Assembly (NCBI GenBank): GCA_020627705.1
Contig: JAHDGJ010000006.1
Span: 75,622-139,621, forward strand
DNA length: 64,000 bases
Origin: Saprospiraceae bacterium
GTDB lineage: Bacteria; Bacteroidota; Bacteroidia; Chitinophagales; Saprospiraceae
Direction of reading: 5' to 3'
Under the pieces are notes generated by a model. That model was not told where the DNA came from. It saw only the letters and a list, made by a program, of their open reading frames with translations, and ran no database searches. This document shows positions 16,489 through 25,798 of the stretch, one piece after another. Position numbers and translations under genes: made by a program. Every line of letters begins with the position of its first letter. Position 1 is the first letter of the stretch.

Positions 16489-19400
16489 ATGAAAAAACTA
16501 TTTTTTCTCGGTTTCGTTTTCAGTTTCTTGAGCGTTGGTTTGCTGGCGCAAAAATCAATTTCAGGTACTGTTGTTGATGGCAATGGAGATCCGGTCATTG
16601 GAGCAACCATTGTTGAGCAAGGAACACAAAACGGGACGATCACAGACATCGATGGATCATTTGCCATGACCGTAGCAAACGAAGCTTCAGTAATTGAAGT
16701 ATCATATCTTGGTATGAGTACGAAAACAGAAACAGTTGGCACTAGATCTGTAGTTGATGTCTCCCTATCTGAGGATTCTGAAATTCTCGAAGAAGTTGTA
16801 GTCACAGCTCTTGGATTCAAAGAAAAACGGGATGAAATGGGGGCAACAAACTCCGTAGTCGATGTTGATGCAGTATCCAGATCTGGAGAAGTCTCTGTAA
16901 TCAATGCCATTGGGGCCAAAGCTTCGAACGTTAGAATTAATCGATCGAATGGAGATCCTGGTGCAGGTAGTACCATTCGAATCAGAGGGGCAAATACTAT
17001 TACTGGAGATGCAGATCCTTTAATCATCGTTGATGGAGTACCAATGAATAATTCAACTACCTATGGTGGAGGAAACAACATTACCGGAGGTAGAGCCGGT
17101 GGTATTTCGCAGCAATCGAGACTGTCAGATATCAACCCAAATGATATAGAGTCAGTTCAAGTGCTAAAAGGTGCTTCTGCAGGTGCACTTTGGGGTAGTA
17201 GAGCAGCAAATGGAGTGATTGTAATTACTACAAAAGAAGGGGCCAAAGGAAAGCCAAAGATTTCCTATAAAGCTACCTTATCTATCGATCAAGTATCAGA
17301 AAGAATTCCAATGCAAACCACTTGGGGTCAAGGAAGAAGTGGTGTCTACGGAGCTACACGTGCAGAATCTTGGGGTGATTATATTCCAGATCGATCAGGA
17401 GGAGACGATGTTTTTGATACTTCTGCTGAACACTTTATTGCAGATGACGGTACGGTATACTATCCAATTGAAGAAAAGAATTCTCAAGGAACTTATGTAG
17501 ACAGTAACTGGGATGATGTAATAGGACAAGGTGGATTTTTGCAACATGATTTTAGTATTAGTGGAGGAAATGATCGAAGCTCATATTTCATGAGTTTAGG
17601 AAGGATAGATCAGGACGGGATAATTAAAAACTCTTCTTACGATCGGACTAATGTGAGATTTAACCATAAAACATATTTAAATGATTGGTTAACCTTAACA
17701 ACAAAGTCTTCTTATACCAATTCATTTTCTAATCGTATTCAACAAAACTCTAACACAGCAGGTTTGTTATTGGGATTATTGAGAACTCCTCCAGATTTTG
17801 ATGGAAATGATTATAAAGGAACTCATGTAGATGAGGATGGTCAAATCTTTACAAATCGACATCGTTCGTATAGAAGATATTTGGCGGATAGAGATAATCC
17901 AACGTATAATAATGCGAGATGGACTGTTGAAGAACAGGACGCAACTTCCGCTGTAAATCGATTTTTTGTAACTCCTCAATTAGATATCACTCCGTTAAAT
18001 TGGTTGAGGTTGACATTAAGAGGAAACGCGGACATTTCTGATGATCAAAGACAATATTTCTTTCCAATAGGATCAGGGGGTGATCGTTCTGTAGGGATCT
18101 ATCAAGAAGATATTATAGGAAGAAAGTCTTTTACTTTTGATGCGATTGCGCGATCAAGTTTTGACTTGACTTCAAGTATTGATCTCAACGTCACCTTAGG
18201 GTGGAGTATCAACGACAGAAAGTATAGGAGAACCTCTGGAAACATTACCGGTTTTTCTGTCAATGCAGACAAGCAAACGCCATCTCTAAATTCAGCATCA
18301 GAAAACTCAACATTTAGTGCTTTCAAATCTCACCAAAGGTCGAATCGTGGATATGGAATCCTGGGATTTGATATTGATGATCAGCTGTTCGTCAATCTCT
18401 CGAATGCTATTGAAGCATCATCGACTTTCTCTAATACTGCTGTTTACCCTGCAGCTGACGTTGCGTGGGTTTTTACTAAAAAAGTATTCGATACGGATGC
18501 ATTGTCTTTTGGTAAGTTGAGATTGGCTTGGGGAAAAGTGGGTGTGACGCCTGATCCTCACTTAACTCAAACACTTGCAGAAGGCGGTTTCTCGTACAGC
18601 ACCTACAGTGATCCGTTAAATAGCGCATTGTGGGGAGGAGGATTTAGAATTGATAACAATCAAGGTAATCCAGATTTAGAAGCGGAAATTAAAACCGAAT
18701 TTGAAATTGGAACTGATTTGAGGTTTTTGGATGATAGATTAGGCTTAGGTTTTACTTACTATACAAATACTATAGATGGGATACTTATTAATAAAGACCT
18801 AGCACCTTCTTCCGGCTTCTCTACGATTTATGGAAATTTTGGATCAATGGAGAATAATGGTATCGAATTAGACCTTAGTTACAAGGCAATCGAAACTGCG
18901 GATAAAATGTTAGGCTTTAACCTAAACTGGTCAAAGAATAATAACATGGTGACTGACTTAAGTGGAACAGAAAGTATTGACTTATCTGGTGCCTCTGTAA
19001 GTAGTAGAGCAATAGTTGGGTATCCACTAGGTGTACTGTATGGAACTGGTTCGCAAATGGATGATGATGGTAATTTTATTTTGGATGAAAATGGATTTCC
19101 ACAAACAACCACTAGTCCTGTGATCCTTGGAGACCCTAATCCAGATTGGAGAGGCGGTCTTGGAATCGATTTTAAATGGAAGAAGTTTGGTGTGAATTTA
19201 CTCCTGGAGCATTCGCAAGGAGGAGAATTTTCACCTAGAACGCTATGGGTCCTTAGAAGATTTGGAACAACGCAAGAGACTGCTAATCGTATTACTTTAG
19301 ATCAAGACTTGGTGAATTATGCAGGGGATATTGTAGAAGCTGGATCTGTGGTCAGAGGTACAATTGAAGATTTTGGTGGAGGACCTGTCTTGTTGGATGA

Positions 19401-19716
19401 AAGTTGGTACCGAACTGGTATAGGTGGCGGCTTTGGAGATAATCAAGCGTATAATTTTGCCATTAAAGACGCAACATTTACCAAGCTCAGAGAAGTTAGT
19501 TTAAGCTATGTTTTGGATTCTGACGGATTCAAAAATTCAACTAGACTTGGAAGTGCCGTAGTTTCTGTTACTGCTCGTAACTTTTTTAACTGGAATAAGA
19601 TTGATGGGATCGATCCAGAGACCAATCAGGTTGGGGTGAGTAGTGGATTTGGAATTGAATATTTTACAAACCCTCAAACAAGATCAATTCTTGTCTCTTT
19701 GGGAGTTAATTTCTAA
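16489..19716 (+). CDS. SusC/RagA-family TonB-linked outer-membrane transporter
   Basis: The 1075-residue protein has a signal peptide (about 1-20, ending GLLAQ), then a carboxypeptidase-regulatory-like beta-sandwich (ISGTVVDGNGDPVIGATI, about 23-95) and a TonB-dependent plug domain (VVVTALG through IRIRGANTI, about 104-240, including PLIIVDGVPM). A 22-strand barrel ends in Phe (SLGVNF). SusC proteins import large ligands across the outer membrane with the partner SusD lipoprotein as lid. The size is typical. It is 19 bp upstream of its susD and the pair share a terminator. No sigma/anti-sigma pair or glycosidase is nearby, which argues for peptide or other non-glycan cargo. Confidence 0.94.
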   Translation: MKKLFFLGFVFSFLSVGLLAQKSISGTVVDGNGDPVIGATIVEQGTQNGTITDIDGSFAMTVANEASVIEVSYLGMSTKTETVGTRSVVDVSLSEDSEILEEVVVTALGFKEKRDEMGATNSVVDVDAVSRSGEVSVINAIGAKASNVRINRSNGDPGAGSTIRIRGANTITGDADPLIIVDGVPMNNSTTYGGGNNITGGRAGGISQQSRLSDINPNDIESVQVLKGASAGALWGSRAANGVIVITTKEGAKGKPKISYKATLSIDQVSERIPMQTTWGQGRSGVYGATRAESWGDYIPDRSGGDDVFDTSAEHFIADDGTVYYPIEEKNSQGTYVDSNWDDVIGQGGFLQHDFSISGGNDRSSYFMSLGRIDQDGIIKNSSYDRTNVRFNHKTYLNDWLTLTTKSSYTNSFSNRIQQNSNTAGLLLGLLRTPPDFDGNDYKGTHVDEDGQIFTNRHRSYRRYLADRDNPTYNNARWTVEEQDATSAVNRFFVTPQLDITPLNWLRLTLRGNADISDDQRQYFFPIGSGGDRSVGIYQEDIIGRKSFTFDAIARSSFDLTSSIDLNVTLGWSINDRKYRRTSGNITGFSVNADKQTPSLNSASENSTFSAFKSHQRSNRGYGILGFDIDDQLFVNLSNAIEASSTFSNTAVYPAADVAWVFTKKVFDTDALSFGKLRLAWGKVGVTPDPHLTQTLAEGGFSYSTYSDPLNSALWGGGFRIDNNQGNPDLEAEIKTEFEIGTDLRFLDDRLGLGFTYYTNTIDGILINKDLAPSSGFSTIYGNFGSMENNGIELDLSYKAIETADKMLGFNLNWSKNNNMVTDLSGTESIDLSGASVSSRAIVGYPLGVLYGTGSQMDDDGNFILDENGFPQTTTSPVILGDPNPDWRGGLGIDFKWKKFGVNLLLEHSQGGEFSPRTLWVLRRFGTTQETANRITLDQDLVNYAGDIVEAGSVVRGTIEDFGGGPVLLDESWYRTGIGGGFGDNQAYNFAIKDATFTKLREVSLSYVLDSDGFKNSTRLGSAVVSVTARNFFNWNKIDGIDPETNQVGVSSGFGIEYFTNPQTRSILVSLGVNF

Positions 19717-19735
19717 ACTGGTAAAAATTAAAGAA

Positions 19736-21154
19736 ATGAAAATTTATATAAAATCTTTAGTCCTTTTACTCTTCATAGGATTGACCTCTTGTGAAGGTTT
19801 GGTTGAAGGAATAAACGACAACCCGAATGATGTACTCATTGATGACATCGAGGCGGATTTATTTTTGACGGGTGCGATGCTAGCCAACACAGGTGTGCAG
19901 GCTGGGCATTTGAATCGAGTGGGAGGAATGTATAGTGGTCAGCTGATTGGAATAACCTCTTTATATTCTAATATTTATGGATTCAGTTTGTCTACTGCAG
20001 AAGCAGTGGGTACTTGGAGAAACATTTATGTAGGTGTGATTCCAAACCTTAGGCATATTAGAGATATTGCAGTAGACGATAATTTGTTGGCTGGTATTGC
20101 GATGGTGGTGGAGGCCCACGCGGTTGGAACGGGTGCTTCACTTTTTGGTGATATACCTTATGCTGAAGTCAACAATTCTGAAATTGATAATCCTTCTTTT
20201 GATTCTCAAGTAGCTGTTTTTAATGATTGTATCGCTCTGTTGGATGGTGCAATTGATAAATTGTCAGCTGCATCATCTAGAACCTTATCCGCCGATATAT
20301 ATTACGAAGGAGATAGGGATAAATGGATCGCCGCTGCAAATACATTAAAAGCACGCTATTATTTGCAAATGAAGGATTACGGTGCGGCCTACAGTGCTGC
20401 ACAAAATGGAATTAGTTCGCATGATGGCACTATGCAGCATATCCCAAGAGGGGATCCAAATGTGGCTGAGGGAGATAAGAACCTATTTTGGGAAATTCTT
20501 GAAGGTTCGAGAGCTGGAGATATAGGGACATTGAATAGTTACTTAATTCAACTTGTAGATCCTGCAAGTACTTTAAGTCGAAATAACAGCAAAACTGATG
20601 AAACTGCACGTCACGGATACTACCAAATTGATGAAAGTGGTGGATCTCCAAATACTGGAATTATCGAACAATTTGAACCTCAAAATTTAGTTTCTTTTGC
20701 CGAAAATGCTCTCATATTAGCAGAAGCTGGCGCCAGAACTCAAGGAGTATCTACTGGTCTCAATCATTTAAATGATTTAAGATCTTGGTTAAATACTGGA
20801 GGAGGTGTAAATGCGAATTTCCAGGGAGAAGCCTTTCTTTATGATGCTTATGAGGTCGCCGATTTTGACAGTGGAGGTATCGAAAATCAAGACGGCATAG
20901 CTGCTGATCGTGCATTTTTGAGGGAAGTAATTGAAGAGCGATATGTTTCTGGTTTTGGAACGTTTATGCCATTTAACGATTCCAGAAGATTGCGTGCGAC
21001 TGATTCTGATATTGCAGTTGCATATTTCTTGGTTGATGGTCCAGATGGCCCATATCCAGAAAGGATGCCGTATTCGGATGATGAGTTAAATGCTAACTCG
21101 AATGCACCTGATGAAGATCCAGGAATATTTGCAAAGACTGAAGTAAACGAGTAA
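19736..21154 (+). CDS. SusD/RagB-family nutrient-binding lipoprotein
   Basis: From the ATG at 19736 the protein is 472 residues with a lipoprotein signal (LLFIGLTSC, Cys15). An earlier in-frame ATG lies inside the susC coding region and would spoil the signal peptide. The body is the alpha-helical TPR-like SusD fold, recognisable in the 'NDNPND' start, the GDIPYAEV segment and the KARYYLQMKDY helix. SusD proteins cap the SusC barrel and bind the ligand at the surface. It is 19 bp after susC and followed by a strong terminator. Confidence 0.92.
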   Translation: MKIYIKSLVLLLFIGLTSCEGLVEGINDNPNDVLIDDIEADLFLTGAMLANTGVQAGHLNRVGGMYSGQLIGITSLYSNIYGFSLSTAEAVGTWRNIYVGVIPNLRHIRDIAVDDNLLAGIAMVVEAHAVGTGASLFGDIPYAEVNNSEIDNPSFDSQVAVFNDCIALLDGAIDKLSAASSRTLSADIYYEGDRDKWIAAANTLKARYYLQMKDYGAAYSAAQNGISSHDGTMQHIPRGDPNVAEGDKNLFWEILEGSRAGDIGTLNSYLIQLVDPASTLSRNNSKTDETARHGYYQIDESGGSPNTGIIEQFEPQNLVSFAENALILAEAGARTQGVSTGLNHLNDLRSWLNTGGGVNANFQGEAFLYDAYEVADFDSGGIENQDGIAADRAFLREVIEERYVSGFGTFMPFNDSRRLRATDSDIAVAYFLVDGPDGPYPERMPYSDDELNANSNAPDEDPGIFAKTEVNE

Positions 21155-21177
21155 TAATAGCTTAAAGTTTTTTCATT

Positions 21178-21215
21178 GTGTTGGTATGGTACTATCCGTA
21201 CCAACACTTTTTTAA
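21178..21215 (+). terminator. Terminator after susCD, 13 bp before the next start codon
   Basis: GTGTTGGTA (21178-21186) pairs perfectly with TACCAACAC (21199-21207), followed by six T and an AT-rich tail. It ends the susCD operon but sits directly before the BNR gene at 21228, so any read-through message would carry the hairpin just upstream of the start codon. Confidence 0.8.
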
Positions 21216-21227
21216 TTTTAGATCGTC

Positions 21228-24092
21228 ATGAAAAAATCATTAATTCTTTGTTTTACAATCTTTTATTCTTTGATGTTTCAAAATCTACTTTCTCAAGTTT
21301 CTCAGGAAGTTTTAAACGGTTTTGAATATAGAAATATAGGCCCAGCAAATCAGGGAGGGCGTATTGTTGATATAGAAGCAAATGAAAATGATTTTACGCA
21401 CGTGGTTATGGCCACGGGTTCAGGAGGTGTATGGCAATCAAAAAATGCGGGAATTAGTTGGACTCCAATCTTTGATAACTACGAAACCGCTTCAATAGGT
21501 GATATCGCCTTGGATCAAAACAACACCAGTACAATTTGGGTTGGCACAGGTGAGGCAAACAATAGAAATTCGGTTTCTTGGGGTAATGGGATTTATAAGT
21601 CTATTGATGGAGGTACTAGTTTTCAACATTTGGGGCTTAGCAATACACATCAGATAGCACGAGTTTTAATAAATCCAGAAAATTCTGACGATGTATGTGT
21701 ATGTGCCATAGGCCATCTCTGGGGATATTCTGGGGATAGAGGATTGTACCGAACGCTTGATGGTGGGAGGTCTTGGAATAAAGTAAAAAATGGACTTCCT
21801 GATGATGGGAAAACGGGTTGCACAGATTTGCTGCAGGACCCTTCTAATCCGAATGTAATGTATGCTGCTATGTATCACCGTTTGAGACAACCTCATCATT
21901 TTCACAGCGGAGGAGAAGAAGGTGGTATTTACAAAAGTATTGATGGAGGAAAGTCTTGGAAAAAATTAACCAATGGTTTGCCTTTGGGTGATACGGGAAG
22001 GATTGGACTATCGATGTTCAAAAAGAACCCTGAAATTTTAATGGCAATCGTGGAAGCCAAAAAAACAGACAGTTTAGATAAACCAGGATCGGGTGTTTAT
22101 CGATCCGAAAACAGAGGAGAAACTTGGACATACGTCAATCAGTATAACAACAGACCATTTTACTATAGTCAAATTAGAATTAACCCTTCAAACGATCAAA
22201 AAGTATACGTGCTTACTACGAAATTTATGGTATCTAATGATGGAGGTAGAAATTTTGAAAATGGAAGTAAGGATCAAGAGGTGCATGGTGATTTTCACGC
22301 AATGTGGCATGATCCTAATAATGAAAACAGATACTATTTAGGAGCAGATAAAGGGATGTCTATAACTCATGATCATGGAGAGAATTTTCAACTGTTTGAC
22401 AATCTTCCAATAGCACAATATTATCGAGTGAATTATGACATGCGCGATCCTTATTATGTTTATGGAGGGTTGCAAGATAATGGGTCATATGCTGTTTCTA
22501 GCTTTTCAAGAGATGCACGTGGGATTCTAAATGATTCTAATTGGAAAATGCATTGGGGCGATGGTCAAGACGCCGCAGCCAATCCAACTGATCATACCGA
22601 TATGTATACTTCCATGGAAAACGGTACGTACTTTAAATACAATCCAGATACAAGAGAAATTCGATCGATTAGTCCTGGCAGTTTAAATACTCTAAATTTT
22701 GGTGAAGTAATAGATCTTGAAGAAAAGGATCGCAAATCAGCGGTTAGATTTAATTGGTCCGCACCTTTAGTTATGTCCCATCACAATAGTGCTCATATTT
22801 ATATAGGGGGAAATTATTTGTATAAATCGACGAATAAAGGGTCTTCTTGGAAAATCATTAGTCCAGATTTGAGTACAAATCACAAAGAGAAACGAATCCA
22901 AGGAAGTAGTGGAGGCGTAACGCCTGACAATACTGGAGCAGAAACATATTGTTCGATAACATCAATTGCTGAATCTCCGATAAATCCAGAATTGATTTGG
23001 GTAGGTACAGATGATGGTAATGTGCAACTTACCAGGGACGGAGGAGGAAATTGGCAAAATTTACGAAGCAAAATCAAGGGCGTTCCAAAAGAATTATGGG
23101 TAAGTAGGGTCGAGGCTTCTAAGTTTGATCCTGGGGTGGTATATGTAAGTTTTGATGGACACCGTAGTGATCATTTCGAGCCTTACATATATACCAGTAA
23201 TGATTACGGTAAGTCTTGGAAAAAAATTATCAATGGTATTCCTTCCGGAGAGTGTACTAGAGTAATTCGTGAAGATGTAAGAAATCCAAATCTTCTATTC
23301 GTGGGAACTGAAACAGGTGTTTGGTTTACGCTGGATCGTGGAAAGCATTGGTCTCGATTAAAATTGAATATGCCAACGGTCTCTGTGTATGATTTGAAAA
23401 TACATCCAAGAGACAATGATTTAATCGTATCTACACATGGTAGAAGCTTATGGATTTTAGATGACATTAGTCCTTTGCAGCAATGGGACGATGTGAAAAA
23501 TGGAAGTGTACACCTCTTTGAACAAAAGGAAGCTACGTTATGGAATAATTTGAGTAGAGGAGGGCAACGTGGGCATTTCCTTTTTATGGGTGAAAATCCC
23601 AAAAACATTAAAAACAGTTCTTCCAAGCCACGTGGAGCTTTTGAAAACTTAGTTGCTATAAATTACTTTGTAGGTGAAAGAGGAAAGGATAGTTTGACAT
23701 TGAAAATTACCTCTGTGAAAAAGGACTTCGAAAAACGTATTAGGGTTCCTGGAAGTTATGGAGTACATCGAGTGTATTGGGATAGGTCTTTTGAGGCTAA
23801 AGGTTTGACAGAAGATGATTTGATCGAACTTGATCAAATTCTGCAACAAGTGGTTCTAGATTTTGGTAATTCGAGAGTGCGCCGTACGTATAAGAAATTT
23901 AAAAAACTGGAGTCCTCAGATGAAATACGAGCATTGATAGCACCCATAACAGGGGGGTATTTAAGTTATGATTTTGATTCAAAATATTTAATCCCGAAAG
24001 GAAAAGAAGGGACTTATATATTAACTATAGAAGAAGACGATAATAAAACAGAATCATCTGTGCGTATACGTAAAGATCCGATGAATGAATAA
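21228..24092 (+). CDS. Large secreted BNR/sortilin-type beta-propeller protein
   Basis: The 954-residue protein has a signal peptide (about 1-22, ending NLLSQ). A long series of BNR-like blades follows, each with a turn such as S-x-D-G-G-x-S-W or S-x-N-x-G-x-S-W (SKNAGISW, SIDGGTSF, TLDGGRSW, SIDGGKSW, STNKGSSW, TSNDYGKSW, TLDRGKHW). This pattern is shared by VPS10/sortilin propellers and by bacterial proteins labelled 'glycosyl hydrolase' or 'WD40/YVTN/BNR repeat'. The last 200 residues are strand-rich with no clear T9SS domain. It follows susD after a terminator and may be a surface binding partner. No catalytic residues can be assigned. Confidence 0.75.
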   Translation: MKKSLILCFTIFYSLMFQNLLSQVSQEVLNGFEYRNIGPANQGGRIVDIEANENDFTHVVMATGSGGVWQSKNAGISWTPIFDNYETASIGDIALDQNNTSTIWVGTGEANNRNSVSWGNGIYKSIDGGTSFQHLGLSNTHQIARVLINPENSDDVCVCAIGHLWGYSGDRGLYRTLDGGRSWNKVKNGLPDDGKTGCTDLLQDPSNPNVMYAAMYHRLRQPHHFHSGGEEGGIYKSIDGGKSWKKLTNGLPLGDTGRIGLSMFKKNPEILMAIVEAKKTDSLDKPGSGVYRSENRGETWTYVNQYNNRPFYYSQIRINPSNDQKVYVLTTKFMVSNDGGRNFENGSKDQEVHGDFHAMWHDPNNENRYYLGADKGMSITHDHGENFQLFDNLPIAQYYRVNYDMRDPYYVYGGLQDNGSYAVSSFSRDARGILNDSNWKMHWGDGQDAAANPTDHTDMYTSMENGTYFKYNPDTREIRSISPGSLNTLNFGEVIDLEEKDRKSAVRFNWSAPLVMSHHNSAHIYIGGNYLYKSTNKGSSWKIISPDLSTNHKEKRIQGSSGGVTPDNTGAETYCSITSIAESPINPELIWVGTDDGNVQLTRDGGGNWQNLRSKIKGVPKELWVSRVEASKFDPGVVYVSFDGHRSDHFEPYIYTSNDYGKSWKKIINGIPSGECTRVIREDVRNPNLLFVGTETGVWFTLDRGKHWSRLKLNMPTVSVYDLKIHPRDNDLIVSTHGRSLWILDDISPLQQWDDVKNGSVHLFEQKEATLWNNLSRGGQRGHFLFMGENPKNIKNSSSKPRGAFENLVAINYFVGERGKDSLTLKITSVKKDFEKRIRVPGSYGVHRVYWDRSFEAKGLTEDDLIELDQILQQVVLDFGNSRVRRTYKKFKKLESSDEIRALIAPITGGYLSYDFDSKYLIPKGKEGTYILTIEEDDNKTESSVRIRKDPMNE

Positions 24093-24106
24093 CTCGTAAA
24101 ACAAAA

Positions 24107-24126
24107 CAGCAGTCCGAAGACTGCTG
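24107..24126. terminator. Perfect hairpin after the BNR gene, without T-tract
   Basis: CAGCAGTC-CGAA-GACTGCTG is a perfect 8-bp stem with a tetraloop, 15 bp past the BNR stop. No T-run follows on either strand, so it may be an RNA 3'-end stabiliser rather than a true terminator. Confidence 0.5.
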
Positions 24127-24159
24127 CAAGTAACCACTACTTATTTAAATTCTACTACT

Positions 24160-24177
24160 ATGAAAAAAAAACTCTAA
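24160..24177 (+). pseudogene. Five-codon start remnant (MKKKL-stop)
   Basis: ATG AAA AAA AAA CTC TAA follows a leader-like AT-rich stretch. It reads like the first codons of a signal-peptide gene that end at once, 5 bp before the convergent gene's stop at 24183. The simplest reading is the scar of a deletion that removed a plus-strand gene; chance is possible. Confidence 0.3.
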
Positions 24178-24182
24178 TTGAT

Positions 24183-25058
24183 TTATTTTAAATCTAGGAA
24201 TACACCAACACTATAGGAAGGTGCCGCTGCGATAATCTCACCGCGGAGGGCGGTGGCAAAACCAGCCGAAATTCCAATGTTTTTGGATAGATATAAATTA
24301 GCCTCAAATCCAAGACTTAGGTATTCTGTATTATTGGCAAAAATGCTGGTGCTGTTTACCGTTTCTGCTGTTGCACCATTTTTTAGAGATTCCACAGCAT
24401 TGATTCGAGTGTTTACCCAAAGTTTTGAATCCATTAATCCCAAACCAATTTCTCCACCAATTCTAAATTCTTCAGAAAATTCATTGGTTCTGTTGTTTAT
24501 TCCAGTAAACGCACTGATGTAAGCTGGGATGTTGTTTATTTGAAAAGATTTGCCAAAATCAAATTGAACCATTTGATTGAATTCTCCATCACCAGTTTGA
24601 AGATTTTCTAAGCTTCCACCAGCTGTCTGTCCCAAAGGGATGCCTAAAATCAAAGTGGCTGAAACCGCAATCTTTGCTCCTGGTTTGCTCAATCCATATT
24701 TAAATCCTAGGTCTAAATCTCCTACAGAATTGATAGATTCGCCAGGAATTATAATTTCACTTGTGGTTGCAGACCTCAAATTATTCATGTAATTCCTACT
24801 GAATAGGGGCATATTAACGATCGTCGTAATCCTATTTGTCAACCCGTACTCTGCATATAAGTTTGTATTAAATATGCCTGTAGTCAGGTTGGGATCAATT
24901 TTTCCAAGATCTGTATAATGTTGATCGAAGACTGTCCACCATTCTGATAATTTGAAATATCCTTTTCCTTTGTTTTGAGGCCAAGGCCCACCTGCAAACA
25001 CATTGGTCTGGATGGTTAAGACCATAAGCAACAAAATATATTTAGTGTACTTTTTCAT
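24183..25058 (-). CDS. Outer-membrane beta-barrel (MetA-pathway/transporter-like) protein
   Basis: From the ATG at 25058 the protein is 291 residues with a signal peptide (MKKYTKYILLLMVLTIQ, cleavage after VFAG or near it). A TTG two codons upstream is less likely. The body is strand-rich with the pattern LYAEYGLTNRIT, GDLDLGFKYGLSK and VNTRINAVESL, as in the phenol-degradation MetA/'transporter' barrel group (PF13557-like). It is the last gene of a four-gene minus-strand cluster, 11 bp after the DM13 lipoprotein gene, and may be the outer-membrane channel or anchor of that system. Confidence 0.65.
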   Translation of the reverse strand: MKKYTKYILLLMVLTIQTNVFAGGPWPQNKGKGYFKLSEWWTVFDQHYTDLGKIDPNLTTGIFNTNLYAEYGLTNRITTIVNMPLFSRNYMNNLRSATTSEIIIPGESINSVGDLDLGFKYGLSKPGAKIAVSATLILGIPLGQTAGGSLENLQTGDGEFNQMVQFDFGKSFQINNIPAYISAFTGINNRTNEFSEEFRIGGEIGLGLMDSKLWVNTRINAVESLKNGATAETVNSTSIFANNTEYLSLGFEANLYLSKNIGISAGFATALRGEIIAAAPSYSVGVFLDLK

Positions 25059-25069
25059 AACCAAGAATT

Positions 25070-25744
25070 TTAAAGGTCAGCTTGACCTACTTTTACGTTG
25101 AAGGGCTTACAGAAATAAACTATAAATTGATATTCTTCAAAATCTACATTTGGAATATCGTAACGGTGTGCTCCGTTAAACACATCTACCGCCGAAACTT
25201 CTAAAGCATTGGCAATGGAATTAGGGTTGTTGCTCAAGTAGATATATAGGCCTGGTAATCCGGAACTTGCCTCGTAGTTTTCTGCGATATCTAATAGAAC
25301 ACCTTCTTCGGTCTCTATAAATTCGAAATCCCCTTTAAGTGTATAAAAGCTTGTGGTCTCAATAGTGCCTGATTTACTTTGCAATACATCTACCGTATTT
25401 TGACCCACATGTATTTCGATGATGTCTTCTATGACTTTTTCATCAAATTGATAGCTCGCCCGAATGGTACTAGAACCAATTTGCAGTGCTTGTGCTAAGC
25501 CGTCAGGAGATGATATGGAAATTACCTCTTGATCAGCACTTTCCCATTGCACATCCACAGATTCTTGCGCTCCTATATTGTTGAGGTACATCGCTTCAAA
25601 TTGGAATGTACTTCCTAATGCCAAAGTATCTGGCGTTGTAGTTATTTGGAGAATGGGCTCAACATTATCGTCAACAAAATCATCTCCAATACACCCTTGA
25701 ATAAGTAAAGAGAAGAGTATGAGTAAACTGAATATATGTTTCAT
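25070..25744 (-). CDS. Lipoprotein with Ig-like domain and C-terminal DM13 domain
   Basis: The 224-residue lipoprotein (LLIQGC, Cys18) first has an Ig-like, Big_2-type domain (about 30-112: LQITTTPDTLALGSTFQF ... ASYQFDEKVIE). The C-terminal 95 residues match the DM13 pattern: GDFEFIETEEG, a VLLDI strand, GLYIYLSNNP, HRYDIPNVDFEEYQF and FIVYFCKPFNV, then the closing 'GQADL'. The single invariant Cys of DM13 is present in YFCKPF. DM13 is predicted to be a redox or electron-transfer domain. It lies between the RskA-like lipoprotein and the outer-membrane barrel, all in one direction. DM13 is recognised by eye; a profile search would settle it. Confidence 0.72.
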   Translation of the reverse strand: MKHIFSLLILFSLLIQGCIGDDFVDDNVEPILQITTTPDTLALGSTFQFEAMYLNNIGAQESVDVQWESADQEVISISSPDGLAQALQIGSSTIRASYQFDEKVIEDIIEIHVGQNTVDVLQSKSGTIETTSFYTLKGDFEFIETEEGVLLDIAENYEASSGLPGLYIYLSNNPNSIANALEVSAVDVFNGAHRYDIPNVDFEEYQFIVYFCKPFNVKVGQADL

Positions 25745-25798
25745 AGTATTAGCTTGTGGTCAAAAGCAGCCCACGTATTTGTGGGCTACTGTTTTTAG

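Noticed and set aside
16455-17027. A 190-residue open frame on the minus strand under the susC N-terminal region.
   Set aside because: It lies entirely antisense to the well-supported SusC signal, CRD and plug region; its composition is a mirror of that coding sequence.
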